A stretch of DNA of 64,000 nucleotides from an uncultured Archangium sp. (GTDB taxonomy: Bacteria; Myxococcota; Myxococcia; Myxococcales; Myxococcaceae), in the NCBI GenBank assembly GCA_903905455.1, contig CAIVGN010000133.1:1-64000 (forward strand), in the 5' to 3' direction. A program made the position numbers and the translations under genes. Each line of letters begins with the position of its first letter. Within the stretch, counting starts at the first letter, position 1. Below are positions 17,678 through 26,261 of this stretch, piece by piece. The notes below the pieces were generated by a model. That model did no database searches. It worked only from the letters and a program-made list of their open reading frames with translations, and was not told the origin of the DNA.

Positions 17678-18679
17678 ATGATTCAACTCGCGATGTTGCT
17701 GGCGCTGGGCTCGGTGGACGCAGGGGTGAGCGATGGAGGCGTGGCGGCCACCTGGAAGCTCTCGACGAAGCTGGGCCCGGGTCAGCCGCTACGCCAGGAG
17801 TTGATCAGCGAGATGACGAAGAGCGGCGGCGGCGTGGGGGAAGGCGCGCTGACGAAGGCCGAGGCCGAGGCGCTGCTCGACGACCCGCGCGCCCAGATGG
17901 TCTACGGCGACAAGACCATCTCCATCGTCGCGCCCTCCATGGTGACGCGGCACCGGCAGGAGCACATCGACCTGATGAAGCGCTTCCTCTTGCCCGAGCG
18001 GGTCGACGCGGGGCGGGCCTTCATGAAGGAGAAGGACACGGTGTTGAGCGCGACGGAGAAGCGCACCGGCGTCGATCGCGAGGTGATCATCGGCATCCTC
18101 ATGTGGGAGTCGAAGCTGGGCACCATCACCGGGGATTACTTCGCGTTCAACGCGCTCGCCTCGCAGGCCTTCTTCATCGACGAGGCCAACGAGGTGGCGC
18201 TGGCGAGCGCCGAGGAGAAGGCGCTGCTCTCGGGCGGGGCGCCGAAGAAGGGGAAGAAGAAGCCCACCGAAGAGGAGCTCCTGAAGATCGCCGCGGCGAA
18301 GGAAGAGGCCGAGAAGAAGCAGCGCGCGCGGGTGGAGAGCATCCGCGGCCGGGGCCACAAGAACCTCCTGGCGCTGGTGCGGCAGTGCAAGGCGCGCGGC
18401 ATCGACCCGCTCGCGGTCAAGGGCAGCTGGGCGGGCGCGCTCGGGTTTCCGCAGTTCATGCCCGCGAGCCTGCGCTGGGCCGAAGACGGCAACGGCGACG
18501 GGAAGATCGACCTCTTCGAGATGGACGACGCCATCGCCTCGGTGGGCAAGTACCTCTCGTCCGCGGGGTTCAAGAAGAGCGCCCGCGACGCGGTGTACGA
18601 CTACAACCACGAGGCGGCCTACGTGGACGGCGTGCTGGCCTTCGCCGACGCGCTCAAGGCACCGAAGGACGGGGGCTGA
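17678..18679 (+). CDS. MltB-type lytic murein transglycosylase
   Basis: The 333-residue exported enzyme cleaves peptidoglycan glycan strands with 1,6-anhydro product formation. After a signal peptide (residues 1-15) the MltB core has catalytic Glu144 in LMWESKLG, GDYFAFNAL, then GSWAGALGFPQFMPASL and DGNGDGKIDL before the C-terminal helices. A highly charged Lys/Glu insertion (about residues 188-215) interrupts the core. No lipobox is present, so it is probably soluble or periplasmic. Its 3' end overlaps the convergent ccoI gene by 26 bases. Confidence 0.9.
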   Translation: MIQLAMLLALGSVDAGVSDGGVAATWKLSTKLGPGQPLRQELISEMTKSGGGVGEGALTKAEAEALLDDPRAQMVYGDKTISIVAPSMVTRHRQEHIDLMKRFLLPERVDAGRAFMKEKDTVLSATEKRTGVDREVIIGILMWESKLGTITGDYFAFNALASQAFFIDEANEVALASAEEKALLSGGAPKKGKKKPTEEELLKIAAAKEEAEKKQRARVESIRGRGHKNLLALVRQCKARGIDPLAVKGSWAGALGFPQFMPASLRWAEDGNGDGKIDLFEMDDAIASVGKYLSSAGFKKSARDAVYDYNHEAAYVDGVLAFADALKAPKDGG

Positions 18680-21092
18680 GCGCCGGCCCCGGACCGCGGG
18701 CGGAGGCCTGGCGGCCCTGCACCTCGCCGCGCAGGCTGCTCACGGTGATCACCAGCAGCGTGAGCGTGCTCAGCGGCATGCTCACCGCCGCGGCTACCGG
18801 GGACATCAAGCCGAAGAGCGCGGCGATGATCGCCAGCACGTTGTAGCCCAGCGAGATGGCGAGGATCCGCTGCACGACCCGGCGCAACAGCTGGGCGGCG
18901 TCGAGGGCCGCGTGAATGGGCCCGAGGCCATCACCCACGAGGAAGAAGTCACTCTTCGAGGGCATCACCGGGCGGTCGATGGCCGGGGTGCCGGCGGCGA
19001 GGGCGGCCTCGAAGGCCAGCGCGTCGTTGACTCCGTCGCCGATGTACAGCGAGTCGGTCTGGCCCAGCTCGCGCACCTTGGCGGCCTTGTCTTCGGGGGA
19101 CAACGCGCCCAGCGCCCGGGACGGCTCGATGCCCAGGCCCTGGGCGAGCGCCTCGACGCGGGTCTGGGTGTCACCCGAGAGCAGCCACACCTTGAAGCCC
19201 TGCGCGGTGAGCCGCAGCAGCTCGTTCTTCGCGTCGGGCCGCAGCACCTCGCGCAGCTCGAGCGAGGCCACCGTCTGGCCGTCGTGGCTCAGCGTGGTCG
19301 CCCTGCCCTGCTCGCCGCTGGCGGCCCAGTTCGCGCGGCCCAGGCGCCAGGCGCCGTCGTCGCGCTTCCATTCCATGCCCATGCCCGGGTGCTCTTCGAT
19401 GCCCGCGGAGGCGTCGTAGCGCGCGCCCACGGCCTCGAGTGCCCGGGCCAGGGCCGCGCTCACCGGGTGGCTCGAGCGCACCGCGAGGTTGTAGGCGACG
19501 TCGCGGGAAGTGGCGTCGAGGCGCGCGGGGAGCTGGGGGTCGACGAGCTCGAGGCGGCCGAGGGTCAGCGTGCCGGTCTTGTCGAACACCAGCTGCTTCA
19601 CGTCGGTGAGGCGGTCGAGCAGGTCGGTGGCGCGCACGTAGAAGCCGCCCTTGCGCAGCCGCGACTGCACCAACTCGTAGGCCAGCGGAATGGCGATGCC
19701 GATGGCGCAGGGGCAGGTGATCACCAGCAGCGAGACGGCCACGTTGACCGCGCCCTCGACGCCGCGTGGCAGCCACAGCAGGAACCCCAGCGACGAGACG
19801 CCAAGCACGGTCACCACCCAGCGCTTGGCGAGGCGGTTCCACAGTTGGTGGTGCCTGGCCTGGGCGCCTTCGCGCGGCGCGGGCTGACGGAGCAAGGCGA
19901 CGAGCGCCGACTGGGCGAAGTTCTCGCGGGCCTTCACGTGGAACGCGGTGCGGCCCGCGTTGAAGCTCCCGGCGGGGATGGTGGCCCCGGCCTCGACGCG
20001 ACGGGGCGCGGCCTCGCCGGTCATCCAGTCGGTGCTGATCTGCGCCTCGGGCTCGAGCAGCGTGGCCTCGACGGGCACGAGGTCTCCGTGGGCCACGAGC
20101 AGCAAGTCGTCAGCCTCGATCTTCGGCGCGGGAATGGTCTCCAGCAGCGGGCCCTTCACGCGACGCACCATCAGCCCGTCGGCGCCATCGTCCTCGAGGA
20201 GGTAGCGGCGGTTCTTCTCGAGCAGCCGCTCCTGGAGGAAGCGGCCCAGCAGCATCAGGGTGATGAAGATGTTGAGGGTGTCGAAGTACGCGAAGTCACC
20301 GCGGCCCTTGCTGCTGATGAGCTGCACCACGGACATGGCGTAGACGAGCACGATGCCCATGGCGATCGGCAGGTCGAGGTGGAGCATGCCCGAGCGCAGC
20401 CCGCGCACGGCGGCCACGAAGAAGGGCCAGCCCCCGATGGCCACCGTCGCACTCGAGAACACGAAGGACAGCGTGGTGAAGAGCTGGAAGACCTCGGGGT
20501 CGGAGGGCGAGAGCCCGAAGTAGAAGCTCACCGAGAAGAGCATCACGTTGATGGCGATGGCCGCGCTGATGCCCAGGCGCAGGGGCAGATCGATGCTCCG
20601 CTTCGAGCCCTGCTTGCGCGCGGGACCGAACTGGTAACCGAAGCCCTCGACCTCCTTCATCCACGCCGCGGGGTCGAGCACGCCGCGCTTCCAGTGCAGG
20701 CGCACCGTGCCCAGGGTGGGGTTGATGGTGATGTCGCCGGCGCCCTCGTGGCGGCGGTAGGTCTCGTTCATCAGCCACACGCAGGCCGCGCAGTGAATGC
20801 CCTGCACGTCGAGTTGGAGGCTGCACACGTCGCCGGGCGTGGCCACGGACTGCGCGAGGAGCGGCTCGAGCCACGAGTGGCTGCGCGGTGAATCGGGCAC
20901 CGTCACCGGCCCGACCTGGTCTCCGGCGAGCGAGTAGTAGCGGTCGAGCCCCTGCGCATGCAGCAGATTGTGCACGGCCTCACAGCCTCGACAGCAGAAG
21001 CGCGCACTTCCTGCGTCTTCGAGAATGGGGCTGGAGCAGTGCTCGCACAGGCCGCTGCGAGCAGTTGCAGGCGCTTCGTTCATGGGGGACAT
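18654..21092 (-). CDS. ccoI: copper-translocating P-type ATPase for cbb3 oxidase (CcoI/FixI)
   Basis: The 812-residue P1B-ATPase begins with a CxxC...CCxGC metal-binding region (residues 16-38), followed by an HMA domain with HCAAC. It carries TGEAAP, the CPC ion channel motif in CPCAIGIA, the phosphorylation site DKTGTLT, the SSHPVSAAL motif and GDGVND. The N-terminal cysteine cluster plus CPC is the CcoI/FixI type that exports copper for cbb3 assembly. ATG at 21083 is an alternative start. It is divergent from the TauE/SafE gene and overlaps mltB tail-to-tail. Confidence 0.94.
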   Translation of the reverse strand: MSPMNEAPATARSGLCEHCSSPILEDAGSARFCCRGCEAVHNLLHAQGLDRYYSLAGDQVGPVTVPDSPRSHSWLEPLLAQSVATPGDVCSLQLDVQGIHCAACVWLMNETYRRHEGAGDITINPTLGTVRLHWKRGVLDPAAWMKEVEGFGYQFGPARKQGSKRSIDLPLRLGISAAIAINVMLFSVSFYFGLSPSDPEVFQLFTTLSFVFSSATVAIGGWPFFVAAVRGLRSGMLHLDLPIAMGIVLVYAMSVVQLISSKGRGDFAYFDTLNIFITLMLLGRFLQERLLEKNRRYLLEDDGADGLMVRRVKGPLLETIPAPKIEADDLLLVAHGDLVPVEATLLEPEAQISTDWMTGEAAPRRVEAGATIPAGSFNAGRTAFHVKARENFAQSALVALLRQPAPREGAQARHHQLWNRLAKRWVVTVLGVSSLGFLLWLPRGVEGAVNVAVSLLVITCPCAIGIAIPLAYELVQSRLRKGGFYVRATDLLDRLTDVKQLVFDKTGTLTLGRLELVDPQLPARLDATSRDVAYNLAVRSSHPVSAALARALEAVGARYDASAGIEEHPGMGMEWKRDDGAWRLGRANWAASGEQGRATTLSHDGQTVASLELREVLRPDAKNELLRLTAQGFKVWLLSGDTQTRVEALAQGLGIEPSRALGALSPEDKAAKVRELGQTDSLYIGDGVNDALAFEAALAAGTPAIDRPVMPSKSDFFLVGDGLGPIHAALDAAQLLRRVVQRILAISLGYNVLAIIAALFGLMSPVAAAVSMPLSTLTLLVITVSSLRGEVQGRQASARGPGPALSPRPSVP

Positions 21093-21144
21093 CTAGCGCG
21101 CCTCGGGCTGCGAACGGCATGCCCATTGAACAAGGACCGCGCCG

Positions 21145-21810
21145 ATGGACCCCCTTCTCGCCTGGGCCGGAGCCGCCAGCGCCCTCGTGGCGGGCGTGAC
21201 CGGCAGCCTGCATTGCGCGCTGATGTGCGGGCCGTTGGCCTGTGCGGGGCTGCCGCGGGGCCCGGGGCGAACGCAGGCGGCGCTCACCTGGCACTTCGGG
21301 CGGATCACCGCCTACACCTTCGTGGGCTTGTTGCTCGGCGCGCTCGGTCGCACGGTGTCCCAGGCGCTGCTGGTCTCGGTGCAGCCGGTGTTGCCGTGGG
21401 TGATGGCGGCGGGGCTGATCATCACCGCCTTCGATCTCGCGAAGCACGCGAGGCCCATCCCCGGGGTGGCGGCGATCTCCGGGGCCCTGGCGCGGGCCGG
21501 CGCGAAGCTGGAGCCCACCACGCGCACCTTCTTTCTCGGCGCGGCGACTCCGTTTCTTCCGTGTGGGCTGCTGTACGGGCTGTTCCTGGCGGCCATCGCC
21601 ACGGGGTCGCCCTGGGGCGGCGCGGCGGTGCTCTTCGCCTTCTCGCTCGGAGCGTTGCCGGCGCTGGGCGCGGTGCAATTCGGGGCGAAGCGGTTGACGG
21701 TTTCACCGCGAGTGGCGTTGATCGCGAGGCGCGTGGTGCCGCTCGTCGCGGCCCTGGTGCTGATCGCGCGCGCGTTGATGATGCGAAACGAAGTGAACCA
21801 CTGCGGTTGA
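21145..21810 (+). CDS. TauE/SafE-family (UreH/CcoH-like) membrane protein
   Basis: The 221-residue protein has about six hydrophobic helices and the motif GSLHCALMCGPLA (His23, Cys24, Cys28), followed by HFGRITAYTFVGLLLGALG. This HCxxMCG family is regularly encoded with ccoI and cbb3 genes and is implicated in copper delivery or oxidase assembly in several proteobacteria. It is divergent from ccoI across 52 bases and probably shares its control. The precise transport substrate is not proven; annotation as sulfite exporter is by fold only. Confidence 0.85.
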   Translation: MDPLLAWAGAASALVAGVTGSLHCALMCGPLACAGLPRGPGRTQAALTWHFGRITAYTFVGLLLGALGRTVSQALLVSVQPVLPWVMAAGLIITAFDLAKHARPIPGVAAISGALARAGAKLEPTTRTFFLGAATPFLPCGLLYGLFLAAIATGSPWGGAAVLFAFSLGALPALGAVQFGAKRLTVSPRVALIARRVVPLVAALVLIARALMMRNEVNHCG

Positions 21811-21839
21811 TCGCCGCAGCCACCCCAGGAGCACCACGC

Positions 21840-22139
21840 ATGCGGAAGTTCCTCGTCGTTGCCTCGCTCGCCGTCGCTGCCGTCTTCGTCACGCCCACCG
21901 CGGCCTTCGCCGACGGTTGCTACATCTGTTCGTCGGGGAGTTCCGGCGGCTGCAAGCAGTGTCGCTACGGCGGCAGTGACACCCAGGCTGCTCGCAAGGA
22001 ATGCGAGAAGAAGGGCTGCAAGATCGGCGGCACCGCGAGCTGCTCCAGCGCGGCCAACGTGAAGGTCTGCGCCATGCCCGCGCCCGAGAAGCCCGTCGAG
22101 ACGGCGTCGCTCGAGACGCTGGAGTGCCTGCCGAACTGA
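21840..22139 (+). CDS. small Cys-rich secreted protein, function unknown
   Basis: The 99-residue product has a clear signal peptide (cleavage after AFA, residue 24) and a mature part of about 75 residues with nine Cys (27, 30, 38, 41, 55, 60, 68, 77, 96), including two CxxC pairs (CYIC and CKQC). AGGAG precedes the ATG. I do not recognise the family. The spacing could be a zinc or copper knuckle or a disulfide-rich fold. It follows the TauE/SafE gene by 29 bases, so a role in periplasmic metal handling is possible but unproven. Confidence 0.75.
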   Translation: MRKFLVVASLAVAAVFVTPTAAFADGCYICSSGSSGGCKQCRYGGSDTQAARKECEKKGCKIGGTASCSSAANVKVCAMPAPEKPVETASLETLECLPN

Positions 22140-22144
22140 GGGGC

Positions 22145-22975
22145 TCAGGGCACCGGGCCCAGCGGCGTGGAGGGGTCGACCTCCACCACGTGCACCAGGG
22201 AGCGATCGATGGCGCCCTGGTCTGAGCCGAAGAGGTAGCGGTCGACGCGGCCGCTCGCGTCGAGCACGGGGAAGTTGGAACTCCGCTCGAGCGAGCAGGC
22301 CGGCCCGTAGTCGAGGGCCACGGCGATGACCGCCTTGCCGGTGGCGGGGTTGGTGACGCGCAGCCGGGCGAGGCAGCCGAAGCGCGCGCCGTCGGCGGTG
22401 TACCAGGTCACGCGCTCTTCACATTGCGGCCCGGTGTCACCGGGAAGGCAGAGGCCCGAGCTGCGCGCCTGCGCCAGGCAGTAGGGAATGCAGTTGTCGC
22501 CGGGGTCGGTGTGGATGGCGCCGGTCGCGTCAGCCCAGCAGCCGAAGGCGGTGATGAAGTAGTCGCCGCTGGTGGATTTCTCGGTGCCGTAGCTGCCGGG
22601 GCACGAGAGCGTCGAGGTGGTGGCAAGGCACGTCGCCTCGGGACCGGGCGGCGGCTTCAGGCACCCGCGGGCGCAGGCCTCGACCTCGGCCTGGCCCTGC
22701 ACGCAGCGCGTCCGGCGCAGGCCATCGGCGCTGCAGGCCCAGGTGGCGGCGAAGGTGCACGGGCTGCCGGCGTCGGGGGAAGAGGCGCCCGCGTCGAGCA
22801 CACCCGCATCGAGCGCGCCCGCGTCGAAGGACCCGGCGTCGGAGTTCCCTGCGTCGGGAGCCCCCACCTCGAGCGCGCCCGCGTCGTCGGCGCCACTGTC
22901 GGCCCCGCCCACCACGCCCGCGCTGCACGAACTGAGCACCACCACGGTCAACCAGGTCGAGACGCGAGACGGCAT
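22145..22975 (-). CDS. lipoprotein with DAG repeats and a DPBB-like C-terminal domain
   Basis: The 276-residue protein starts with a lipoprotein signal (lipobox LSSC, Cys17). Residues 31-70 are a low-complexity DAG-rich linker typical of myxobacterial surface lipoproteins. A Cys-rich module follows. The C-terminal part has the pattern C-LARLRVTNPATGK-VIAVALDYGPA, resembling the VTNP-NGK-V-D-GP core of double-psi beta-barrel (RlpA/expansin-like) domains. The RlpA catalytic residues cannot be assigned with certainty. It is convergent with the Cys-rich gene (six bases apart) and divergent from the MscS channel gene. Confidence 0.72.
   Translation of the reverse strand: MPSRVSTWLTVVVLSSCSAGVVGGADSGADDAGALEVGAPDAGNSDAGSFDAGALDAGVLDAGASSPDAGSPCTFAATWACSADGLRRTRCVQGQAEVEACARGCLKPPPGPEATCLATTSTLSCPGSYGTEKSTSGDYFITAFGCWADATGAIHTDPGDNCIPYCLAQARSSGLCLPGDTGPQCEERVTWYTADGARFGCLARLRVTNPATGKAVIAVALDYGPACSLERSSNFPVLDASGRVDRYLFGSDQGAIDRSLVHVVEVDPSTPLGPVP
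22766..22885 (-). repeat. degenerate DAG-codon repeat in a lipoprotein linker
   Basis: The coding DNA repeats units of 9-15 bases containing GAC/GAT-GCG-GGC codons, encoding seven or so Asp-Ala-Gly copies separated by two to four variable residues. The same repeat style occurs in the TonB-dependent receptor at 59105-59200. It is a flexible, exported linker rather than a mobile or CRISPR repeat. Confidence 0.7.
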
Positions 22976-23048
22976 GGGGGCAGTAGAGCACCGCGCCCGG
23001 TCGAGTTGAATTCGTCGTGACCAGACCGTCACGTTGTAGCCTCGCGCC

Positions 23049-24572
23049 GTGGCTTTCTTCGAAGCGCTGTGGACCGAGGCGAGGCAGTCCTTCACCCCGT
23101 GGGTGCTGCTGCTCACCGTCTTCGCCTTCGTGCTCACCAAGACGGTGGCCATCGACAAGCCGCGCTTCAAGGCGATGTTCCTCTTCATCGCCGCGCACCT
23201 CGCGGGCCTGGTGGCCACGGCCGGCTTCGAGGCGGTGCACTCGACCTTCGCCGACATCACCCGCACCCCGACGTGGGTCTTCGGCGCGGTGGCCATCGTC
23301 GGCGCCGGCGCCACCCTGCTCTTCTCGGTGCTGCTGCCGCGGGCGAGGCTCCACGCGCCGTTGATCGTGCAGGACGTGGTGGTGGGCATCGCCATGGTGG
23401 CCACCTCGGTGGCGGTGCTCAGCCGCGCGGGGGTCAACCTCTCGGGCCTCATCGCCACCAGCGCGGTGTTCACCGCGATGCTCGGCTTCTCGCTCCAAGA
23501 CGTGATCGGCAACATCGCCGGTGGCCTCGCGCTGCAGGTCGACAACTCGCTCGACGAGGGAGACTGGATCCGCGTGGGTGACGTCACCGGCCGCGTGGTC
23601 GAGGTGCGGTGGCGCTACACCGCCGTCGAGACGCGCAACTGGGAGACGGTGCTCATCCCCAACACGGTGATGACCCGCTCCAACGTCTTCATCCTGGGCA
23701 AGCGGCAGGGCCAGCCTCGGCAACTGCGCCGCTGGGTGTACTTCAACGTGGACTGGCGCTTTCAACCCGGCGACGTGATCAGCGTGGTGCAGACCGCGGT
23801 GCGAGCCGCGCAGATCGACCGCGTGGCGAAGGAGCCCCTGGCCACCGTGGTGCTGATGGACATGACGGACACCTTCGGGAAGTACGCGGTGCGCTACCAC
23901 CTGTCGGACATCGCGGTGGACGACCCCACGGACTCCGAGGTGCGCGCCTGCGTGTACTTCGCGTTGCAGCGGGCCGACATGACGCTGGCCATGCCCGCCC
24001 ACGCGCTCTTCGTCACCGAGGAGACCACCGACCGCAAGGCCATCAAGACCGAGAAGCAGTTGCAGCGGCGCCGCGCCCTGCTCTCGACCCTGGACCTCTT
24101 CGCGGGGCTGGCCGAGGCAGAACGCGAGGAGCTCGCGCGGCACATGAAGTACGCGCCCTTCGCCAAGGGCGAGGTGATGACGCGGCAGGGCGCCGAGGCG
24201 CACTGGCTGTACCTGATGGAAGACGGGCAGGCGACGGTGCGGGTGTCGGACGGCACCTACGACCGCGAGGTGGCCCAGCTGAACGGCCCCTGCTTCTTCG
24301 GCGAGATGTCGCTGCTGACCGGCGAGCCCCGCAGCGCGACGGTGATCGCCAACGGGGAGGTGGAGTGCTTCCGGCTCGACAAGGCCGCGATGCAGGGCGT
24401 GCTCGCCGCGAGGCACGAGATCGCCGAGACGCTGGCGCGCGTGCTGGCCGAGCGACAGGTGACGCTGCAGGCCGCCAAGGAAGGGCTGTCCGCGGACGCC
24501 GCCCGGGAGCGCGCCAACCGGGAGACCAACGCGCTGCTCACCCGCATCCGCGCGTTCTTCGCGCTGGGCTGA
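23049..24572 (+). CDS. MscS-type channel with C-terminal cyclic-nucleotide-binding domain
   Basis: The 507-residue protein has four N-terminal membrane helices, then the MscS pore and beta domain (AMLGFSLQDVIGNIAGGLAL, DEGDWIRVG, LIPNTVM). From about residue 345 comes a CNB domain with FFGEMSLLTGEPRSATVIA, containing the phosphate-binding cassette pattern GE-S-L-T-x(5)-A-T. This is the plan of bacterial MscS-like cyclic-nucleotide-gated channels. It probably opens on ligand rather than tension. The GTG start at 23049 places the first helix at the N-terminus. It ends against the convergent gene at 24573 with no gap. Confidence 0.9.
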   Translation: MAFFEALWTEARQSFTPWVLLLTVFAFVLTKTVAIDKPRFKAMFLFIAAHLAGLVATAGFEAVHSTFADITRTPTWVFGAVAIVGAGATLLFSVLLPRARLHAPLIVQDVVVGIAMVATSVAVLSRAGVNLSGLIATSAVFTAMLGFSLQDVIGNIAGGLALQVDNSLDEGDWIRVGDVTGRVVEVRWRYTAVETRNWETVLIPNTVMTRSNVFILGKRQGQPRQLRRWVYFNVDWRFQPGDVISVVQTAVRAAQIDRVAKEPLATVVLMDMTDTFGKYAVRYHLSDIAVDDPTDSEVRACVYFALQRADMTLAMPAHALFVTEETTDRKAIKTEKQLQRRRALLSTLDLFAGLAEAEREELARHMKYAPFAKGEVMTRQGAEAHWLYLMEDGQATVRVSDGTYDREVAQLNGPCFFGEMSLLTGEPRSATVIANGEVECFRLDKAAMQGVLAARHEIAETLARVLAERQVTLQAAKEGLSADAARERANRETNALLTRIRAFFALG

Positions 24573-25376
24573 TCAGTCCACGAAGCCGACGCCGGTGGGC
24601 TGCTCGAAGGCCTCGGTGTTGGCGAGCGCCCGGCGCCAGGGCCGGAACTCGATGGTGGCGTGATCGGGGTGCCGCACGCGACCGCGCACGTAGGCCCGCC
24701 CGGAGATGACCAACACCTCGTCGGCGAGGTGGGGCCGGCCCGCCCGACGGATGCCCGCGGCCTCGGCGATCCCCACGTCGCGCCGCACGCGCGCCAACGA
24801 GCCCCGGGCCTCGGCCTCGACCTCCGCGAGCTCGCGCGGCTGGAGCGAGACGAAGAACCACTCGCCCTGGCGCTGGGTCTTCTCGAAGGCCCCGCGCTCG
24901 GCGGCGCGCACCTCGTCGCTCTTGAGCGCCTGGTGGGCGCCCCACACCGTGGAGGTGCCCCGGGGCAACTGGGCGATGAAGAGGTGCTGCTCGTCCATGC
25001 CGGCCAGGAAATGGCGCTTGCGGTCGGTGGTGAAGCTCTCGACGAACCAGCCCCGCTTTTCCTTGCGCACCACGTTGGGGGGCTCGCCCTTCTGGCGCCA
25101 CTGCCAGGTGGTCACGAAGGTCTCGAAGCGGCGCCGGGGCTCGTGCACCAGCAGCACCAGCTGGCGCAGCCGCGGATCGACGCCCTCGACCTGCACCCGG
25201 TTGTCGTCGGCGCCGGTGAAGATCAGGAAGCGCTCGTGGCGCTGCGTGCGGTCGGGGCGCGCGACGTCGAGCTGCACGATGTCGGTGGCCCCCGCGCCGC
25301 GGAACAGCGGGCGGTCGCGCAGCTCGAGCGGCAGCTGGGCCTTCTGGAAGTGGGTGACGAGGTGTCGGGGAGACAT
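24573..25376 (-). CDS. conserved-looking protein of unknown function
   Basis: A 267-residue soluble protein without signal peptide or membrane helix. It is rich in charged residues, with regular beta-strand patterns such as RFLIFTGADDNRVQVEG and HLFIAQLPRG, and a C-terminal HPDHATIEFRPW stretch rich in His, Asp and Trp. Codon use is normal for this genome and the frame is uninterrupted. I do not recognise the family and assign no function. It may be co-transcribed with the GT51-like gene 40 bases upstream; the stop abuts the convergent channel gene. Confidence 0.75.
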   Translation of the reverse strand: MSPRHLVTHFQKAQLPLELRDRPLFRGAGATDIVQLDVARPDRTQRHERFLIFTGADDNRVQVEGVDPRLRQLVLLVHEPRRRFETFVTTWQWRQKGEPPNVVRKEKRGWFVESFTTDRKRHFLAGMDEQHLFIAQLPRGTSTVWGAHQALKSDEVRAAERGAFEKTQRQGEWFFVSLQPRELAEVEAEARGSLARVRRDVGIAEAAGIRRAGRPHLADEVLVISGRAYVRGRVRHPDHATIEFRPWRRALANTEAFEQPTGVGFVD

Positions 25377-25416
25377 GGCCCCGCGAAGACGCGGAGCCTC
25401 GCGGCAACCTGACGGC

Positions 25417-26217
25417 TCAGTGCTTCACGGAGGTGCAGCGCACCGGCTGGCTGCTCGCGGTGCGCGCCATCTCGTCGCTGATGTGCCCGATGGCGGCGAG
25501 CTCGGCGAGGATCGAGTCGCGCGCTTCCTTGAGCTTCGACGAGTTGCGGCACAGGCGGATGTCTTCCCAGAAGCCCCAGGGGGGAATGGCGAGCTGCAGC
25601 TCGGCGAGCTCCGCGAGGTTCAGCTGGGTCAGCGGCTTCTGCATGATCACCTCGGAGGCCTTCTCCACGCCGATGACGCCGTGGGCGAACCACATCGAGT
25701 GGAGATCGAAGGCCACCAGCTGGTCCTTCGCGAGGAAGCGGTGCACCCGGTCGGCCGCCACGGCGACCTGCAGGTCGGACTTCATGTTGAGCCGCCGCGC
25801 GAGGTTGCGCGCGAAGATGAGCTCGCAGGCGCCGTCCCCGTCGAGGATGCGGTTCTGCAGGCTGGCGAAGAGGCGCTTGAGCCAGGGCGTACCCTCTTCG
25901 CGCGGGCTGCGGAAGTAGTCGGGGCAGCCGGTGGCCGTGATGTAGAAGGCGATGAGGTGCTTGGGGAGCCTCGAGAAATCGGGCTTTTCCCACTTCACGC
26001 TCTCGCGCGCGCTGGCCGGCCGGGTGATCTGCAGGCTCTGGCGCTCGCTCTCGATCGACTGGCGCAGGTGCACCTCGATGTCGGCCTCGCTCTCGATCTG
26101 ATTGGGCAGGGTGTTCGCGGTGTACAGGTAGGTGCCGGGGAGCAGGACCCCCACGGTGATCACGAGGAGCAGGCCCAACCACAGGGTCAACTTGATGAAG
26201 GTCTTCAGCGCACGCAC
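25417..26217 (-). CDS. stand-alone GT51 (peptidoglycan glycosyltransferase)-like protein, degenerate
   Basis: The 266-residue protein has one N-terminal membrane anchor (residues 8-33) and a domain that follows the order of GT51 motifs. ACELIFARNLARRL stands where GGSTITQQL-KNL is expected. The segment beginning LAKDQLVAFDLHSMWFAHG, followed by GVEKASEVIMQKPLTQLNLAE, stands where the YLN-G-YG-EAA-YF-K-L-LAE stretch is expected. The catalytic EDxxFxxH motif is replaced by ATGCPDYFRSP, so activity is doubtful. No transpeptidase domain follows. It could be a pseudo-enzyme or a diverged monofunctional synthase. The GTG start is at 26217. Confidence 0.65.
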   Translation of the reverse strand: MRALKTFIKLTLWLGLLLVITVGVLLPGTYLYTANTLPNQIESEADIEVHLRQSIESERQSLQITRPASARESVKWEKPDFSRLPKHLIAFYITATGCPDYFRSPREEGTPWLKRLFASLQNRILDGDGACELIFARNLARRLNMKSDLQVAVAADRVHRFLAKDQLVAFDLHSMWFAHGVIGVEKASEVIMQKPLTQLNLAELAELQLAIPPWGFWEDIRLCRNSSKLKEARDSILAELAAIGHISDEMARTASSQPVRCTSVKH

Positions 26218-26261
26218 TGGAATTTCCTGAAGGCAGAGGCGGGGTTTGTTACGAGCACGCC

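Noticed and set aside
22766-22885. DAG repeats as a CRISPR or minisatellite
   Set aside because: Units vary in length, stay in frame and encode a secreted linker; there are no conserved 25-40 base repeats with unique spacers.
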